Assembly (NCBI GenBank): GCA_018063485.1
Contig: JAGPBG010000055.1
Location: 1-9,726, forward strand
Length of the DNA stretch: 9,726 nt
Direction of reading: 5' to 3'
From: Cypionkella sp.
GTDB taxonomy: Bacteria; Pseudomonadota; Alphaproteobacteria; Rhodobacterales; Rhodobacteraceae
Of the stretch, positions 1 to 5,862 are shown piece after piece (within the stretch, counting starts at the first letter, position 1; the number at the start of each line of letters is the position of its first letter). The notes under the pieces were generated by a model. The model had not been told where the DNA came from and ran no database searches. It saw nothing but the letters and a program-made list of their open reading frames with translations. Made by a program: the position numbers and the translations under genes.

Positions 1-1
1 C

Positions 2-586
2 GACCCCTCAGTCGTGCGTGGCTTAGGCTATTACACCGGACCGGTCTATGAAGCCGAACTCACCTTTGAAATCCTCGACGAAAAGGGCCGCAAGCGGCAG
101 TTTGGGTCGGTTGCGGGGGGCGGGCGCTATGACGATCTGGTCAAGCGCTTCACCGGTCAGGCGGTTCCGGCGACGGGGGTTTCCATCGGTGTGGATCGGT
201 TGCTGGCGGCCTTGCGCGCCAAGGGGCGGGTGGGCGGTGAGGCTGCGGGGCCGGTGGTGGTGACGGTGATGGACCGCGAGCGGATGGGCGATTACATGGC
301 GATGGTGGGCGAGTTGCGCGCGGCGGGTATTCGCGCCGAGATGTATCTTGGCAACCCCAAGCAATTTGGCAACCAATTGAAATACGCCGATAAAAGGCGC
401 AGCCCGGTGGCGGTGATCCAAGGCGGGAACGAGGCCGCAACCGGAACGATCATTCTGAAAGACCTGATTTTGGGCGCGAAAATTGCCCAGAACGCAACGC
501 TGGAAGAATGGAAAGACCGCCCCGCTCAGGCCGAGGTTCCGCGTGCCGATCTGGTCGCGGCAGTGCAACGGATGCTGGCGCAATGA
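2..586 (+). CDS. hisS: Histidyl-tRNA synthetase, C-terminal part (5' end outside window)
   Basis: Cytoplasmic class II aminoacyl-tRNA synthetase that charges tRNA-His. The reading frame is already open at base 2, so the gene is cut by the window edge and no start codon is visible; 194 residues remain. Visible motifs: the histidine-binding HisA-type motif [17 protein letters not shown] right at the beginning, then GGGRYDDL, then class II motif 3 as [14 protein letters not shown]. The last ~110 residues form the anticodon-binding domain ([38 protein letters not shown]). Canonical bacterial HisRS has RGLDYY in the HisA motif; here the Asp is Gly, fitting the divergent alphaproteobacterial HisRS group. 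The TGA stop overlaps the ATG of hisZ (ATGA), implying translational coupling with the histidine-biosynthetic genes. Family assignment is very secure. Confidence 0.97.
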   Translation, partial: DPSVVRGLGYYTGPVYEAELTFEILDEKGRKRQFGSVAGGGRYDDLVKRFTGQAVPATGVSIGVDRLLAALRAKGRVGGEAAGPVVVTVMDRERMGDYMAMVGELRAAGIRAEMYLGNPKQFGNQLKYADKRRSPVAVIQGGNEAATGTIILKDLILGAKIAQNATLEEWKDRPAQAEVPRADLVAAVQRMLAQ

Positions 587-1668
587 CCCCGAGCCAAGAG
601 GCTGAACGGCTGTTTGCCGCGTTTCAGGCGGCGGGGGCGCTGCCGGTGGATTGTGATCTCTTGCTGCCCGCTGAAACCCTGCTTGACCTCTACGGCGAAG
701 ATATTCGCGCCCGCGCCTATATCACCGCCGATCCGCTGGCGGGCGAGTTGATGTTGCGGCCTGATTTCACGGTTCCGGTGGTGCAGGCGCATATGGCGCA
801 TGGGGCGGACCCTGCGCGCTATTGCTACAAGGGCGAGGTTTTCCGCAAGCAGGAGCACCTTGGAAACCGCGCCCGCGAGTATCTGCAAGTGGGGTTCGAG
901 GTGTTCGACCGCACCGCGCCCGAGGCCGCGGATGCTGAAGTATTCGCGCTGTTTTCCACGCTTTTGCAAGGGCTTGGCCTGCGGGCTGTCACCGGAGATA
1001 TCGGGATATTGATGGCGGCGGTTCGGGGGCTGGATACCACCGCGCGGCGCAAGGCCACGCTCTTGCGCCACATCTGGCGGCCCAAGCGGTTCCGCGCCTT
1101 GCTTGATCGGTTCTCGGGGCGGGCAGCGGTGCCGGTGGCTCGGGTGCAGCTTTTGCAGCGGCTGTCCCAGGGCGCGCCCGAGGCACTGATGGCGCAGGCG
1201 GGCAGTTTTATCGGCCTGCGTGCGTCCGAAGATATCGCCGCTCGTGTGCGGGCGTTGATCGAAGACGCACAGGCCGCGCCGATCAAGGCGACCGAGGCCG
1301 CACTGCTTTATGATCTGCTGTCGTTGCAGGCTCCGGCGCGGGCCGCGCTGACGCATTTGCGCGGGATCACCCCGATGTTGCCCGCGATTGCGCCTGCGGT
1401 GGATCGGTTTGCGCTTAGGTTGGATGCATTGGAAATGCGGGGGGTCACGACAGATACCCTGCCGTTCGAGGCGTCACTGGGGCGGACTTCGATGGAGTAT
1501 TACGACGGGTTTGTGTTTGGTTTTCATGGGCCTGACAGTATGCCTGCCATTGCCAGCGGCGGACGCTATGATGCCTTGACGGCAGTGCTGGGGCAGGGGC
1601 GATCGATTCCGGCGGTGGGCGGGGTGATCCGGCCCGGCTTGGTGGCGCAGCTTTCGGAGGGCAAATGA
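583..1668 (+). CDS. hisZ: ATP phosphoribosyltransferase regulatory subunit HisZ
   Basis: HisZ is a paralogue of the catalytic domain of HisRS that has lost aminoacylation. It associates with short-form HisG to form active, histidine-feedback-inhibited ATP phosphoribosyltransferase, the first step of histidine biosynthesis. The 361-residue product keeps the class II synthetase fold signatures: [12 protein letters not shown] (59-70), motif-2-like [12 protein letters not shown] (79-90), a degenerate HisA-like segment [15 protein letters not shown] (300-314), ASGGRYDAL (324-332) and a motif-3-like AVGGVIRPG (344-352). It has no anticodon-binding domain, ending shortly after motif 3, which separates it from HisRS. 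The ATG at 583 overlaps the hisS stop; a more upstream in-frame start at 508 would run inside hisS and is not needed. No strong Shine-Dalgarno precedes the ATG, consistent with coupling to hisS. The 3' end overlaps hisG. Confidence 0.95.
   Translation: MTPSQEAERLFAAFQAAGALPVDCDLLLPAETLLDLYGEDIRARAYITADPLAGELMLRPDFTVPVVQAHMAHGADPARYCYKGEVFRKQEHLGNRAREYLQVGFEVFDRTAPEAADAEVFALFSTLLQGLGLRAVTGDIGILMAAVRGLDTTARRKATLLRHIWRPKRFRALLDRFSGRAAVPVARVQLLQRLSQGAPEALMAQAGSFIGLRASEDIAARVRALIEDAQAAPIKATEAALLYDLLSLQAPARAALTHLRGITPMLPAIAPAVDRFALRLDALEMRGVTTDTLPFEASLGRTSMEYYDGFVFGFHGPDSMPAIASGGRYDALTAVLGQGRSIPAVGGVIRPGLVAQLSEGK
1656..1660 (+). promoter_or_regulatory. Ribosome binding site of hisG
   Basis: GGAGG lies inside the last codons of hisZ. 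It is 4 bases before the ATG at 1665 and 7 bases before a second in-frame ATG at 1668. Spacing favours 1668; the usual N-terminus of the family (M-x-L-K-x-GVPSKGRL) favours 1665. The two choices differ by one Met. Confidence 0.6.
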
Positions 1669-2375
1669 TGCTCAAGATCGGGGTGCCCTCAAAAGGCCGG
1701 CTGATGGAGAAAACCTTCGACTGGTTTGGCGCACATGGGATGGTGATGCGGCTGAACGGGGCCGAGCGTGAGTATTCGGGCGCGCTGGACGGCGTTGAGG
1801 GCGTTGAAATCGTGATGCTTTCGGCGGGCGAGATTGTGCGCGAACTGGCCGCAGGGCGCATCCATCTGGGTGTGACAGGATCTGACCTTGTGCGCGACAA
1901 GCTGGCGGATTGGTCGTTGCAGGTGGTGGAATGGGCCCGTCTGGGGTTTGGCCATGCCGATCTGGTGATCGCGGTGCCTGCCGTCTGGATTGATGTGGAC
2001 AGCCTGGATGATCTGGACGCGGCGGCATCGGCGTTTCGGGCAAAGCAGGGGTTTCGACTGCGGATTGCGACGAAATATCATCGGTTGGTGCGCGAGTTTC
2101 TTACCGAAAACGGGATTGCCGATTATCAATTGGTTGATAGCCAAGGGGCCACCGAAGGCACGGTGAAAAACCTGACAGCCGAAGCTGTGGCGGATATTAC
2201 CTCTTCAGGGGAAACCCTGCGGGCAAATCATCTGAAAATCCTGTCGGACGGGTTGATCCATCAAAGCCAGGCAACGCTCTATGCGGCCCTTCGCGCCGAT
2301 TGGGCCCAAGCGCGCCCCGTCTTGACGCAGTTGCAGGCGCGTCTGGGGCTGAAACTGCCGCCGGGTTTTGCGTAG
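1665..2375 (+). CDS. hisG: ATP phosphoribosyltransferase, short-form catalytic subunit HisG
   Basis: Condenses ATP with PRPP to phosphoribosyl-ATP, the committed step of histidine biosynthesis, in the cytoplasm. At 236 residues it is a short-form HisG, lacking the C-terminal ACT-like regulatory domain of the long form; it therefore needs HisZ, encoded immediately upstream. Motifs seen: N-terminal GVPSKGRLMEKTFDWF (6-21), LGVTGSDLVRD (68-78), ATKYHRLVREFL (135-146), and the PRPP-binding signature beginning DSQGATEGTVKNL (158-170) and continuing AEAVADITSSGETL (172-185). The start codon sits in an ATGATG string overlapping the hisZ stop, with GGAGG just upstream. It ends the hisS-hisZ-hisG unit; a weak terminator-like hairpin follows. 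Identification is secure; only the choice between two adjacent start codons is uncertain. Confidence 0.96.
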   Translation: MMLKIGVPSKGRLMEKTFDWFGAHGMVMRLNGAEREYSGALDGVEGVEIVMLSAGEIVRELAAGRIHLGVTGSDLVRDKLADWSLQVVEWARLGFGHADLVIAVPAVWIDVDSLDDLDAAASAFRAKQGFRLRIATKYHRLVREFLTENGIADYQLVDSQGATEGTVKNLTAEAVADITSSGETLRANHLKILSDGLIHQSQATLYAALRADWAQARPVLTQLQARLGLKLPPGFA

Positions 2376-2394
2376 GATTTCACAAGCTGACTTG

Positions 2395-2428
2395 ACCGCA
2401 GCCCGGAATCAGCGAATCCTGCGGTTTT
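2395..2428 (+). terminator. Possible weak intrinsic terminator after hisG
   Basis: A perfect 7-base inverted repeat, ACCGCAG (2395-2401) and CTGCGGT (2419-2425), is followed directly by a short run of four T (2425-2428). The loop is 17 bases and the T-run is short, so termination would be inefficient at best. It lies 20 bases after the hisG stop and before the ribosome binding site of the next gene. A TTGACC element (2392-2397) overlaps its left arm, but no convincing -10 box is present 16-18 bases downstream, so promoter function there is not claimed. Confidence 0.35.
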
Positions 2429-2447
2429 GATACCCTAGGAGCATATC

Positions 2448-2801
2448 ATGCGCGCCCGTTTCGTCTTGGCTCTTGCCGTAATCAGCCTGCCCGGTCTGGC
2501 CGATGCCGGTGCACTGGCCAGCGGGGATGAGATCAGGGCGGTGGTGTCAGGAAATACCGTGCAAGGCAGCCTGCTGGCCTCGGGTGATTTCACCGAGTTT
2601 TACCGCGAGGATGGGACAATTCTGGCCAAGGATTACAGCGGAAGCTGGGTGGTCAAGGGCAATCAGATGTGTTTCACCTATGGTGAAGATCCAGAGACGT
2701 GCTGGGGCGTCGAGATTGATGGCGCGCAAATGGTCTGGATGGGTGAGGGTGGTGCCGAGGGCACCGGAACCGTCATTTCAGGAAACCCGAATAATTACTG
2801 A
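2448..2801 (+). CDS. Small secreted protein of unknown function
   Basis: 117-residue protein that I cannot place in a characterised family. A Sec signal peptide is clear: basic MRAR, a hydrophobic stretch FVLALAVISLPGLA and an AxA-type cleavage site (LADA, after residue 20), so the mature protein of about 97 residues should be periplasmic or secreted. The mature part is rich in Gly, Asp and Glu, looks beta-rich, and has two cysteines (C75, C85) in QMCFTYGEDPETCWGV that could form a disulphide. The pattern 'DGT-x(n)-G-x-W-x-V-x(n)-C-F-x(n)-C-W' resembles small alphaproteobacterial periplasmic proteins of the DUF995 type, but this is only an impression. AGGAG at 2437-2441, 6 bases before the ATG, supports the start. 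The stop is 3 bases from the end of the convergent DUF1489 gene. Confidence 0.8.
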   Translation: MRARFVLALAVISLPGLADAGALASGDEIRAVVSGNTVQGSLLASGDFTEFYREDGTILAKDYSGSWVVKGNQMCFTYGEDPETCWGVEIDGAQMVWMGEGGAEGTGTVISGNPNNY

Positions 2802-2804
2802 GAC

Positions 2805-3233
2805 TTAACGCAGCCCAATTTCCGCGAGCGCCAGGGCCAGTCCCGCAGGCAGCACATCGTCGCGTATTCTGCCCTTGTGCAAGTCACGCGGAGATTCCGT
2901 CGGATCAAGATAGCGCCAGCCCTGAAATGGTCGGCGCTGGGCCGCTTCGGTGCGGATAACTTTATCCTCCATTACCAAGACACAGCGCAGTATTCCGTCT
3001 GGCCCGCGCCGCTCTTGCAGCGCGAGCAGGCGCTGACGGGCCTGCACGACGCCTTTGATCACCCAGTAAAGCGAGCCGCCGTCCAGCAATTCGACCTCGC
3101 GTTTGGGCCACATGCGGGTAACGTGTTCGGTGGTGCCTGCGGGCCATTGGCCGCGATGGGCCTCATGCCACTCCAACAGGTCTTCGACCGAATCGGCCCC
3201 GACGCAGAGTTTGATGATGTTGAGATGCGCCAC
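2805..3233 (-). CDS. DUF1489 family protein
   Basis: 142-residue cytoplasmic protein matching, as I recall it, the DUF1489 family, which is widespread in alphaproteobacteria and without established function. Recognisable conserved blocks are LNIIKLCVGADSVEDL near the N-terminus, VTRMWPKREVELLDGGSLYW (a continuous block followed by VIKG), the ARQRLL segment, GILRCVLVM, and RRPFQGWRYLDPTESPRDL near residues 100-120. There is no signal peptide or membrane segment. The start is a GTG at 3233; no ATG fits the conserved N-terminus, and GGAGGA lies 3 bases upstream of the GTG. The gene is divergent from nrdJ with a 124-base shared upstream region, and convergent with the small secreted-protein gene. 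Neighbourhood does not reveal its job; a shared regulation with nrdJ is possible but unproven. Confidence 0.88.
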   Translation of the reverse strand: MAHLNIIKLCVGADSVEDLLEWHEAHRGQWPAGTTEHVTRMWPKREVELLDGGSLYWVIKGVVQARQRLLALQERRGPDGILRCVLVMEDKVIRTEAAQRRPFQGWRYLDPTESPRDLHKGRIRDDVLPAGLALALAEIGLR

Positions 3234-3236
3234 GAT

Positions 3237-3242
3237 TCCTCC
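3237..3242 (-). promoter_or_regulatory. Ribosome binding site of the DUF1489 gene
   Basis: On the minus strand GGAGGA stands 3 bases upstream of the GTG at 3233 (the GGAGG core is 4 bases from it). A near-perfect Shine-Dalgarno at this place decides in favour of the GTG start in the absence of a suitable ATG. Confidence 0.6.
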
Positions 3243-3256
3243 ACGCCTGTCTGGCT

Positions 3257-3284
3257 ATCATAGAACGAAATCTGGTGGCCTCAA
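3257..3284 (-). promoter_or_regulatory. Candidate sigma70-type promoter for the DUF1489 gene
   Basis: On the minus strand TTGAGG (3284-3279, 4 of 6 to TTGACA) is followed after 16 bases by TATGAT (3262-3257, 5 of 6 to TATAAT). Transcription would start near 3250, giving a leader of about 17 bases that contains the GGAGGA ribosome binding site. The -35 box lies within a palindromic motif discussed under findings. Based on consensus matching only. Confidence 0.45.
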
Positions 3285-3293
3285 GGCTTGCCC
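3277..3293 (+). repeat. Palindrome-containing 17-base motif, copy 1 (between divergent promoters)
   Basis: GGCCTCAAGGCTTGCCC. It matches 14 of 17 bases with a second copy at 5657-5673 just after nrdJ. The core GCCT-CA-AGGC is a palindrome with a 2-base centre. This copy contains the predicted -35 boxes of both divergent promoters, so it could be an operator; that role is inference. Confidence 0.4.
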
Positions 3294-3316
3294 ACACTGG
3301 CTGTTGCGCGTATCTT
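3288..3316 (+). promoter_or_regulatory. Candidate sigma70-type promoter for nrdJ
   Basis: TTGCCC (3288-3293, 4 of 6) and TATCTT (3311-3316, 4 of 6) are separated by 17 bases. Transcription would begin near 3323 and give a leader of about 35 bases, ending in AAGGA (3344-3348), 9 bases before the nrdJ ATG. The -35 box almost abuts the -35 box of the divergent promoter (3279-3284), so a single bound regulator could affect both directions. Consensus matching only. Confidence 0.4.
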
Positions 3317-3357
3317 GTCCGTTCACCGATTTGTGCCAGATCAAAGGAATCCGCCCC

Positions 3358-5634
3358 ATGACGCGCTTTGCCGCCCCTATTGCCGAGCAGATCTGGGACA
3401 TGAAATATCGCTTCAAGGCGCAGGACGGCACCGCGATTGATGGCACGGTTGAAGATAGCTGGCGCCGAATCGCCCGGGCCTTGGCCGTGGTTGAGAAAGA
3501 CCCGGCGCATTGGGAAAGCCAGTTTTACGGTGCTTTGGAGGATTTCAAATTCCTGCCAGCGGGTCGGATCACATCGGGTGCTGGCACTGGCCGCGCGGTG
3601 ACGTTGTTCAACTGCTTTGTCATGGGCACGATCCCAGACGATATGGGGGGTATTTTTGACGGGCTGAAAGAGGCCGCCTTGACCATGCAGCAGGGCGGGG
3701 GAATCGGCTATGATTTCTCGACCATCCGGCCAAGGGGTGCGGAAGTGAAGGGCGTGGCCGCCGATGCCTCGGGGCCTTTGAGCTTCATGGACGTGTGGGA
3801 TGCGATGTGCCGCACAATCATGTCGGCGGGGTCGCGCAGGGGGGCCATGATGGCGACGATGCGCTGCGATCATCCCGATATCGAGGCTTTTATCGAGGCC
3901 AAGAAAGACCCCGCCCGGCTGCGGATGTTCAATCTGTCGGTTCTGATTACCGATCCTTTCATGGCGGCGGTCAAGGCGGACGGGGTTTGGGAGCTTGCCT
4001 TCGCGGGCAAAGTTTACAAAACCCTGCAAGCGCGCGATCTTTGGGCGCGGATCATGCGCAATACCTATGATTTTGCCGAGCCGGGGGTGATTTTCATCGA
4101 CCGGATCAATGCGGCGAACAACCTCAATTATTGCGAGGTGATTGCGGCGACCAACCCCTGCGGTGAGCAGCCTTTGCCGCCCTATGGCGCCTGTTTGCTG
4201 GGCAGTATCAACCTGCCGACTTTGGTAACGGGGGCGTTTTCCAGTAAGGCGGCGCTGGACACTGCGTCACTGGAAAATCTGGTGCGGCTGGCTGTGCGGA
4301 TGATGGATAATGTGGTGGACGCCAGCCGCTTTCCGCTGCCCGAACAGGCGGCCGAGGCAAAGGCCAAGCGGCGGATCGGCCTGGGCGTGACTGGGCTGGC
4401 GGATGCGCTGTTGATGCTGGGGTTGCGCTATGGCTCCAAGGAGGCGGCCGCGCAGACCGAAGCCTGGATGAAAGCGATTGCGCGGGCGTCTTATCTGGCG
4501 TCGGTCGATCTGGCGCAGGAAAAGGGGGCTTTCCCGCTGTTTGAGGCCAAGGGCTATCTGGCTTCGGGCAATATGATGCAGATGGACGCGGATGTGCGTG
4601 ACGCAGTTGCCAAGCACGGCATCCGCAATGCGCTGCTGACCTCGATCGCGCCTACGGGGACGATCAGCCTCTATGCGGGCAATGTAAGTTCGGGGATCGA
4701 GCCGGTTTTCGCCTATGCCTACACCCGCAAAGTGCTGCAAAAGGATGGCTCGCGCACCGAGGAAGAGGTGGTCGATTACGCCGTGCGGCTCTGGCGCGAG
4801 ATGTATGGCGAGCGCGCCTTGCCGGATTATTTCGTGAACGCCCAAACTCTGCCGCCGATGGATCATGTGCGGATGCAGGCGGCGGCGCAGAAATGGGTGG
4901 ACAGCTCGATTTCAAAAACCATCAACTGCCCGGAAGATATCAGTTTTGATGATTTCCAGCAGGTCTATATGGCGGCTTGGGATCAGGGCTGCAAAGGCTG
5001 CACAACCTACCGCCCCAATGATGTGACAGGCTCGGTGCTGACGGTTTCCGAGGCGAGCGAAAAGGTTCCAGCCGAGGCACCTGCTCAGATGCGCGATGCT
5101 GAGGTGGTTTATCTGTCAGAACCGCTGGACCGACCGGCAGCACTTGAGGGGCAGACCTATAAGGTGAAATGGCCGGGCTCGGAACACGCGCTTTACATCA
5201 CCATCAACGATATCATCATCTCGGGTCACCGTCGCCCGTTCGAGGTGTTCATCAACTCGAAAAACATGGAGCATTTCGCCTGGACGGTGGCACTGACCCG
5301 GATGATTTCGGCGGTTTTCCGGCGCGGAGGGGATATTTCCTTTGTGGTGGAAGAGCTGAAAGCGGTGTTCGATCCGCGCGGCGGGGCGTGGGTGCAGGGG
5401 CAATATATCCCTTCGATTCTGGCGGCCATCGGCGGGGTGATCGAGCGGCATCTGGTTTCAATCGGCTTTATCGAAGGTGAGGGGATGGGGTTGAAATCCG
5501 ATCCACGCGCCGAAGTGATCGCCATCGGTGGCGCGCCACGGGGCAAAGCCTGCCCTGGCTGCGGCGGCTACCAGATGCGGATGGTCGAGGGATGCATGAC
5601 CTGCGGATCGTGCGGGCACTCCAAATGCGGATGA
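3358..5634 (+). CDS. nrdJ: Class II (adenosylcobalamin-dependent) ribonucleoside-diphosphate reductase NrdJ
   Basis: Reduces ribonucleotides to deoxyribonucleotides using a radical generated from adenosylcobalamin; it needs no oxygen and no separate radical subunit. The product has 758 residues. The catalytic barrel has the thiyl-radical motif NPCGEQ (C268, with N266 and E270), and the redox pair C86 (LFNCFV) and C279 (GACLLGSINL), the 11-residue spacing C268-C279 being characteristic. APTGTISLYAGNVSSGIEP (431-449) and GCKGCTTYRPN (544-554) are further class II hallmarks. Residues about 600-705 form a TSCPD-type domain (SGHRRPFEVFINSKNMEHF). The C-terminal tail carries CPGC, GCMTCGSCGHSKC (C732, C735, C746, C749, C752, C757), a zinc-ribbon or thiol-shuttle tail. 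No N-terminal ATP cone is seen. The frame stays open upstream to 3103, but ATG 3358 with AAGGA upstream begins the conserved N-terminus (APIAEQIW); the extension is antisense to the DUF1489 gene. Confidence 0.96.
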   Translation: MTRFAAPIAEQIWDMKYRFKAQDGTAIDGTVEDSWRRIARALAVVEKDPAHWESQFYGALEDFKFLPAGRITSGAGTGRAVTLFNCFVMGTIPDDMGGIFDGLKEAALTMQQGGGIGYDFSTIRPRGAEVKGVAADASGPLSFMDVWDAMCRTIMSAGSRRGAMMATMRCDHPDIEAFIEAKKDPARLRMFNLSVLITDPFMAAVKADGVWELAFAGKVYKTLQARDLWARIMRNTYDFAEPGVIFIDRINAANNLNYCEVIAATNPCGEQPLPPYGACLLGSINLPTLVTGAFSSKAALDTASLENLVRLAVRMMDNVVDASRFPLPEQAAEAKAKRRIGLGVTGLADALLMLGLRYGSKEAAAQTEAWMKAIARASYLASVDLAQEKGAFPLFEAKGYLASGNMMQMDADVRDAVAKHGIRNALLTSIAPTGTISLYAGNVSSGIEPVFAYAYTRKVLQKDGSRTEEEVVDYAVRLWREMYGERALPDYFVNAQTLPPMDHVRMQAAAQKWVDSSISKTINCPEDISFDDFQQVYMAAWDQGCKGCTTYRPNDVTGSVLTVSEASEKVPAEAPAQMRDAEVVYLSEPLDRPAALEGQTYKVKWPGSEHALYITINDIIISGHRRPFEVFINSKNMEHFAWTVALTRMISAVFRRGGDISFVVEELKAVFDPRGGAWVQGQYIPSILAAIGGVIERHLVSIGFIEGEGMGLKSDPRAEVIAIGGAPRGKACPGCGGYQMRMVEGCMTCGSCGHSKCG

Positions 5635-5656
5635 GGTTGGAGCCGGTTTTGCCAAT

Positions 5657-5673
5657 CGCCTTGAGGCTTGCCC
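5657..5673 (+). repeat. Palindrome-containing 17-base motif, copy 2 (after nrdJ)
   Basis: CGCCTTGAGGCTTGCCC, 23 bases after the nrdJ stop. Relative to copy 1 (3277-3293) the differences are the first base and the two central bases of the palindrome, where CA becomes TG; the next base (A) is also shared. The core is GCCT-TG-AGGC. It might act as an RNA hairpin at the nrdJ 3' end, but no T-run follows. Confidence 0.4.
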
Positions 5674-5742
5674 ATTTCTGAACCGCACCGGGACCGCGGC
5701 TTTCTGGCGCGAAGGGGGCTTGGCAAAGGCGAACCTGCGTCC

Positions 5743-5758
5743 AACTGCTGGCAGTTTT
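5743..5758 (+). terminator. Possible weak terminator hairpin after nrdJ
   Basis: AACTG-CTGG-CAGTT followed by two more T gives a 5-base stem, 4-base loop and a four-T tail, about 110 bases after the nrdJ stop. The stem is short and AT-containing, so this is a weak candidate only. Confidence 0.25.
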
Positions 5759-5770
5759 CGCCCAATGCCC

Positions 5771-5805
5771 GGCCAGGTCGGCAAGCTCTGGCTGGATACC
5801 TGGCC
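5771..5805. repeat. Perfect 8-base inverted repeat near the end of the hydroxyproline operon
   Basis: GGCCAGGT (5771-5778) and ACCTGGCC (5798-5805) with a 19-base loop, 58 bases beyond the stop of the last minus-strand gene. It can fold on either strand. No T-run follows in either direction, so it is not a classical intrinsic terminator; a 3'-end-stabilising or bidirectional pause hairpin is possible. Confidence 0.4.
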
Positions 5806-5862
5806 CTGTGTCACATCATGCTGCGTGCAATTCCCTCGCCTGCCGTTCCCGCGAGTGGCAAA

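Larger units (their letters stand above)
5635..5862. other. Non-coding convergent intergenic region rich in inverted repeats
   Basis: 228 bases between the 3' ends of nrdJ and the hydroxyproline operon. Open frames crossing it do not resemble any protein I recognise and overlap the genes on either side, so I call no gene. It contains a perfect 8-base inverted pair TTTGCCAA (5648-5655) and TTGGCAAA (5720-5727), the motif copy at 5657-5673, a small palindrome AACTGCTGGCAGTT followed by TT (5743-5758), an 8-base pair GGCCAGGT/ACCTGGCC (5771-5805) and a 5-base pair CTCGC/GCGAG (5835-5855). None has the long T-run of a strong intrinsic terminator; together they could slow or end transcription from both sides. 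Confidence 0.5.

Noticed and set aside
2392..2420. TTGACC as -35 of a promoter for the small secreted-protein gene
   Set aside because: The hexamer at proper spacing (AATCCT) is a poor -10 and the region overlaps the hairpin after hisG; read-through from hisG is equally possible.
3103..3357. Upstream in-frame extension of nrdJ
   Set aside because: It is antisense to the DUF1489 gene, contains no reductase features, and the ATG at 3358 has its own ribosome binding site at the conserved N-terminus.
3234..3357. Cobalamin riboswitch or paired NrdR boxes upstream of nrdJ
   Set aside because: Only 124 bases separate the two start codons. I see no B12-box and no pair of NrdR-like palindromes; a riboswitch would not fit between the candidate promoter and the ATG.
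3163..4029. Minus-strand open frame of about 288 codons across the DUF1489 start, the promoter region and nrdJ
   Set aside because: It runs antisense through nrdJ and in another frame through DUF1489, with no recognisable motif or ribosome binding site.
5458..5814. Minus-strand open frame of about 118 codons spanning the intergenic region
   Set aside because: It overlaps the 3' end of nrdJ antisense, is Arg/Pro/Ala-rich, and has no clear ribosome binding site or family resemblance.
5835..5855. CTCGC/GCGAG hairpin as terminator of the minus-strand operon
   Set aside because: The stem has only 5 bases with an 11-base loop and no T-run follows on the minus strand.
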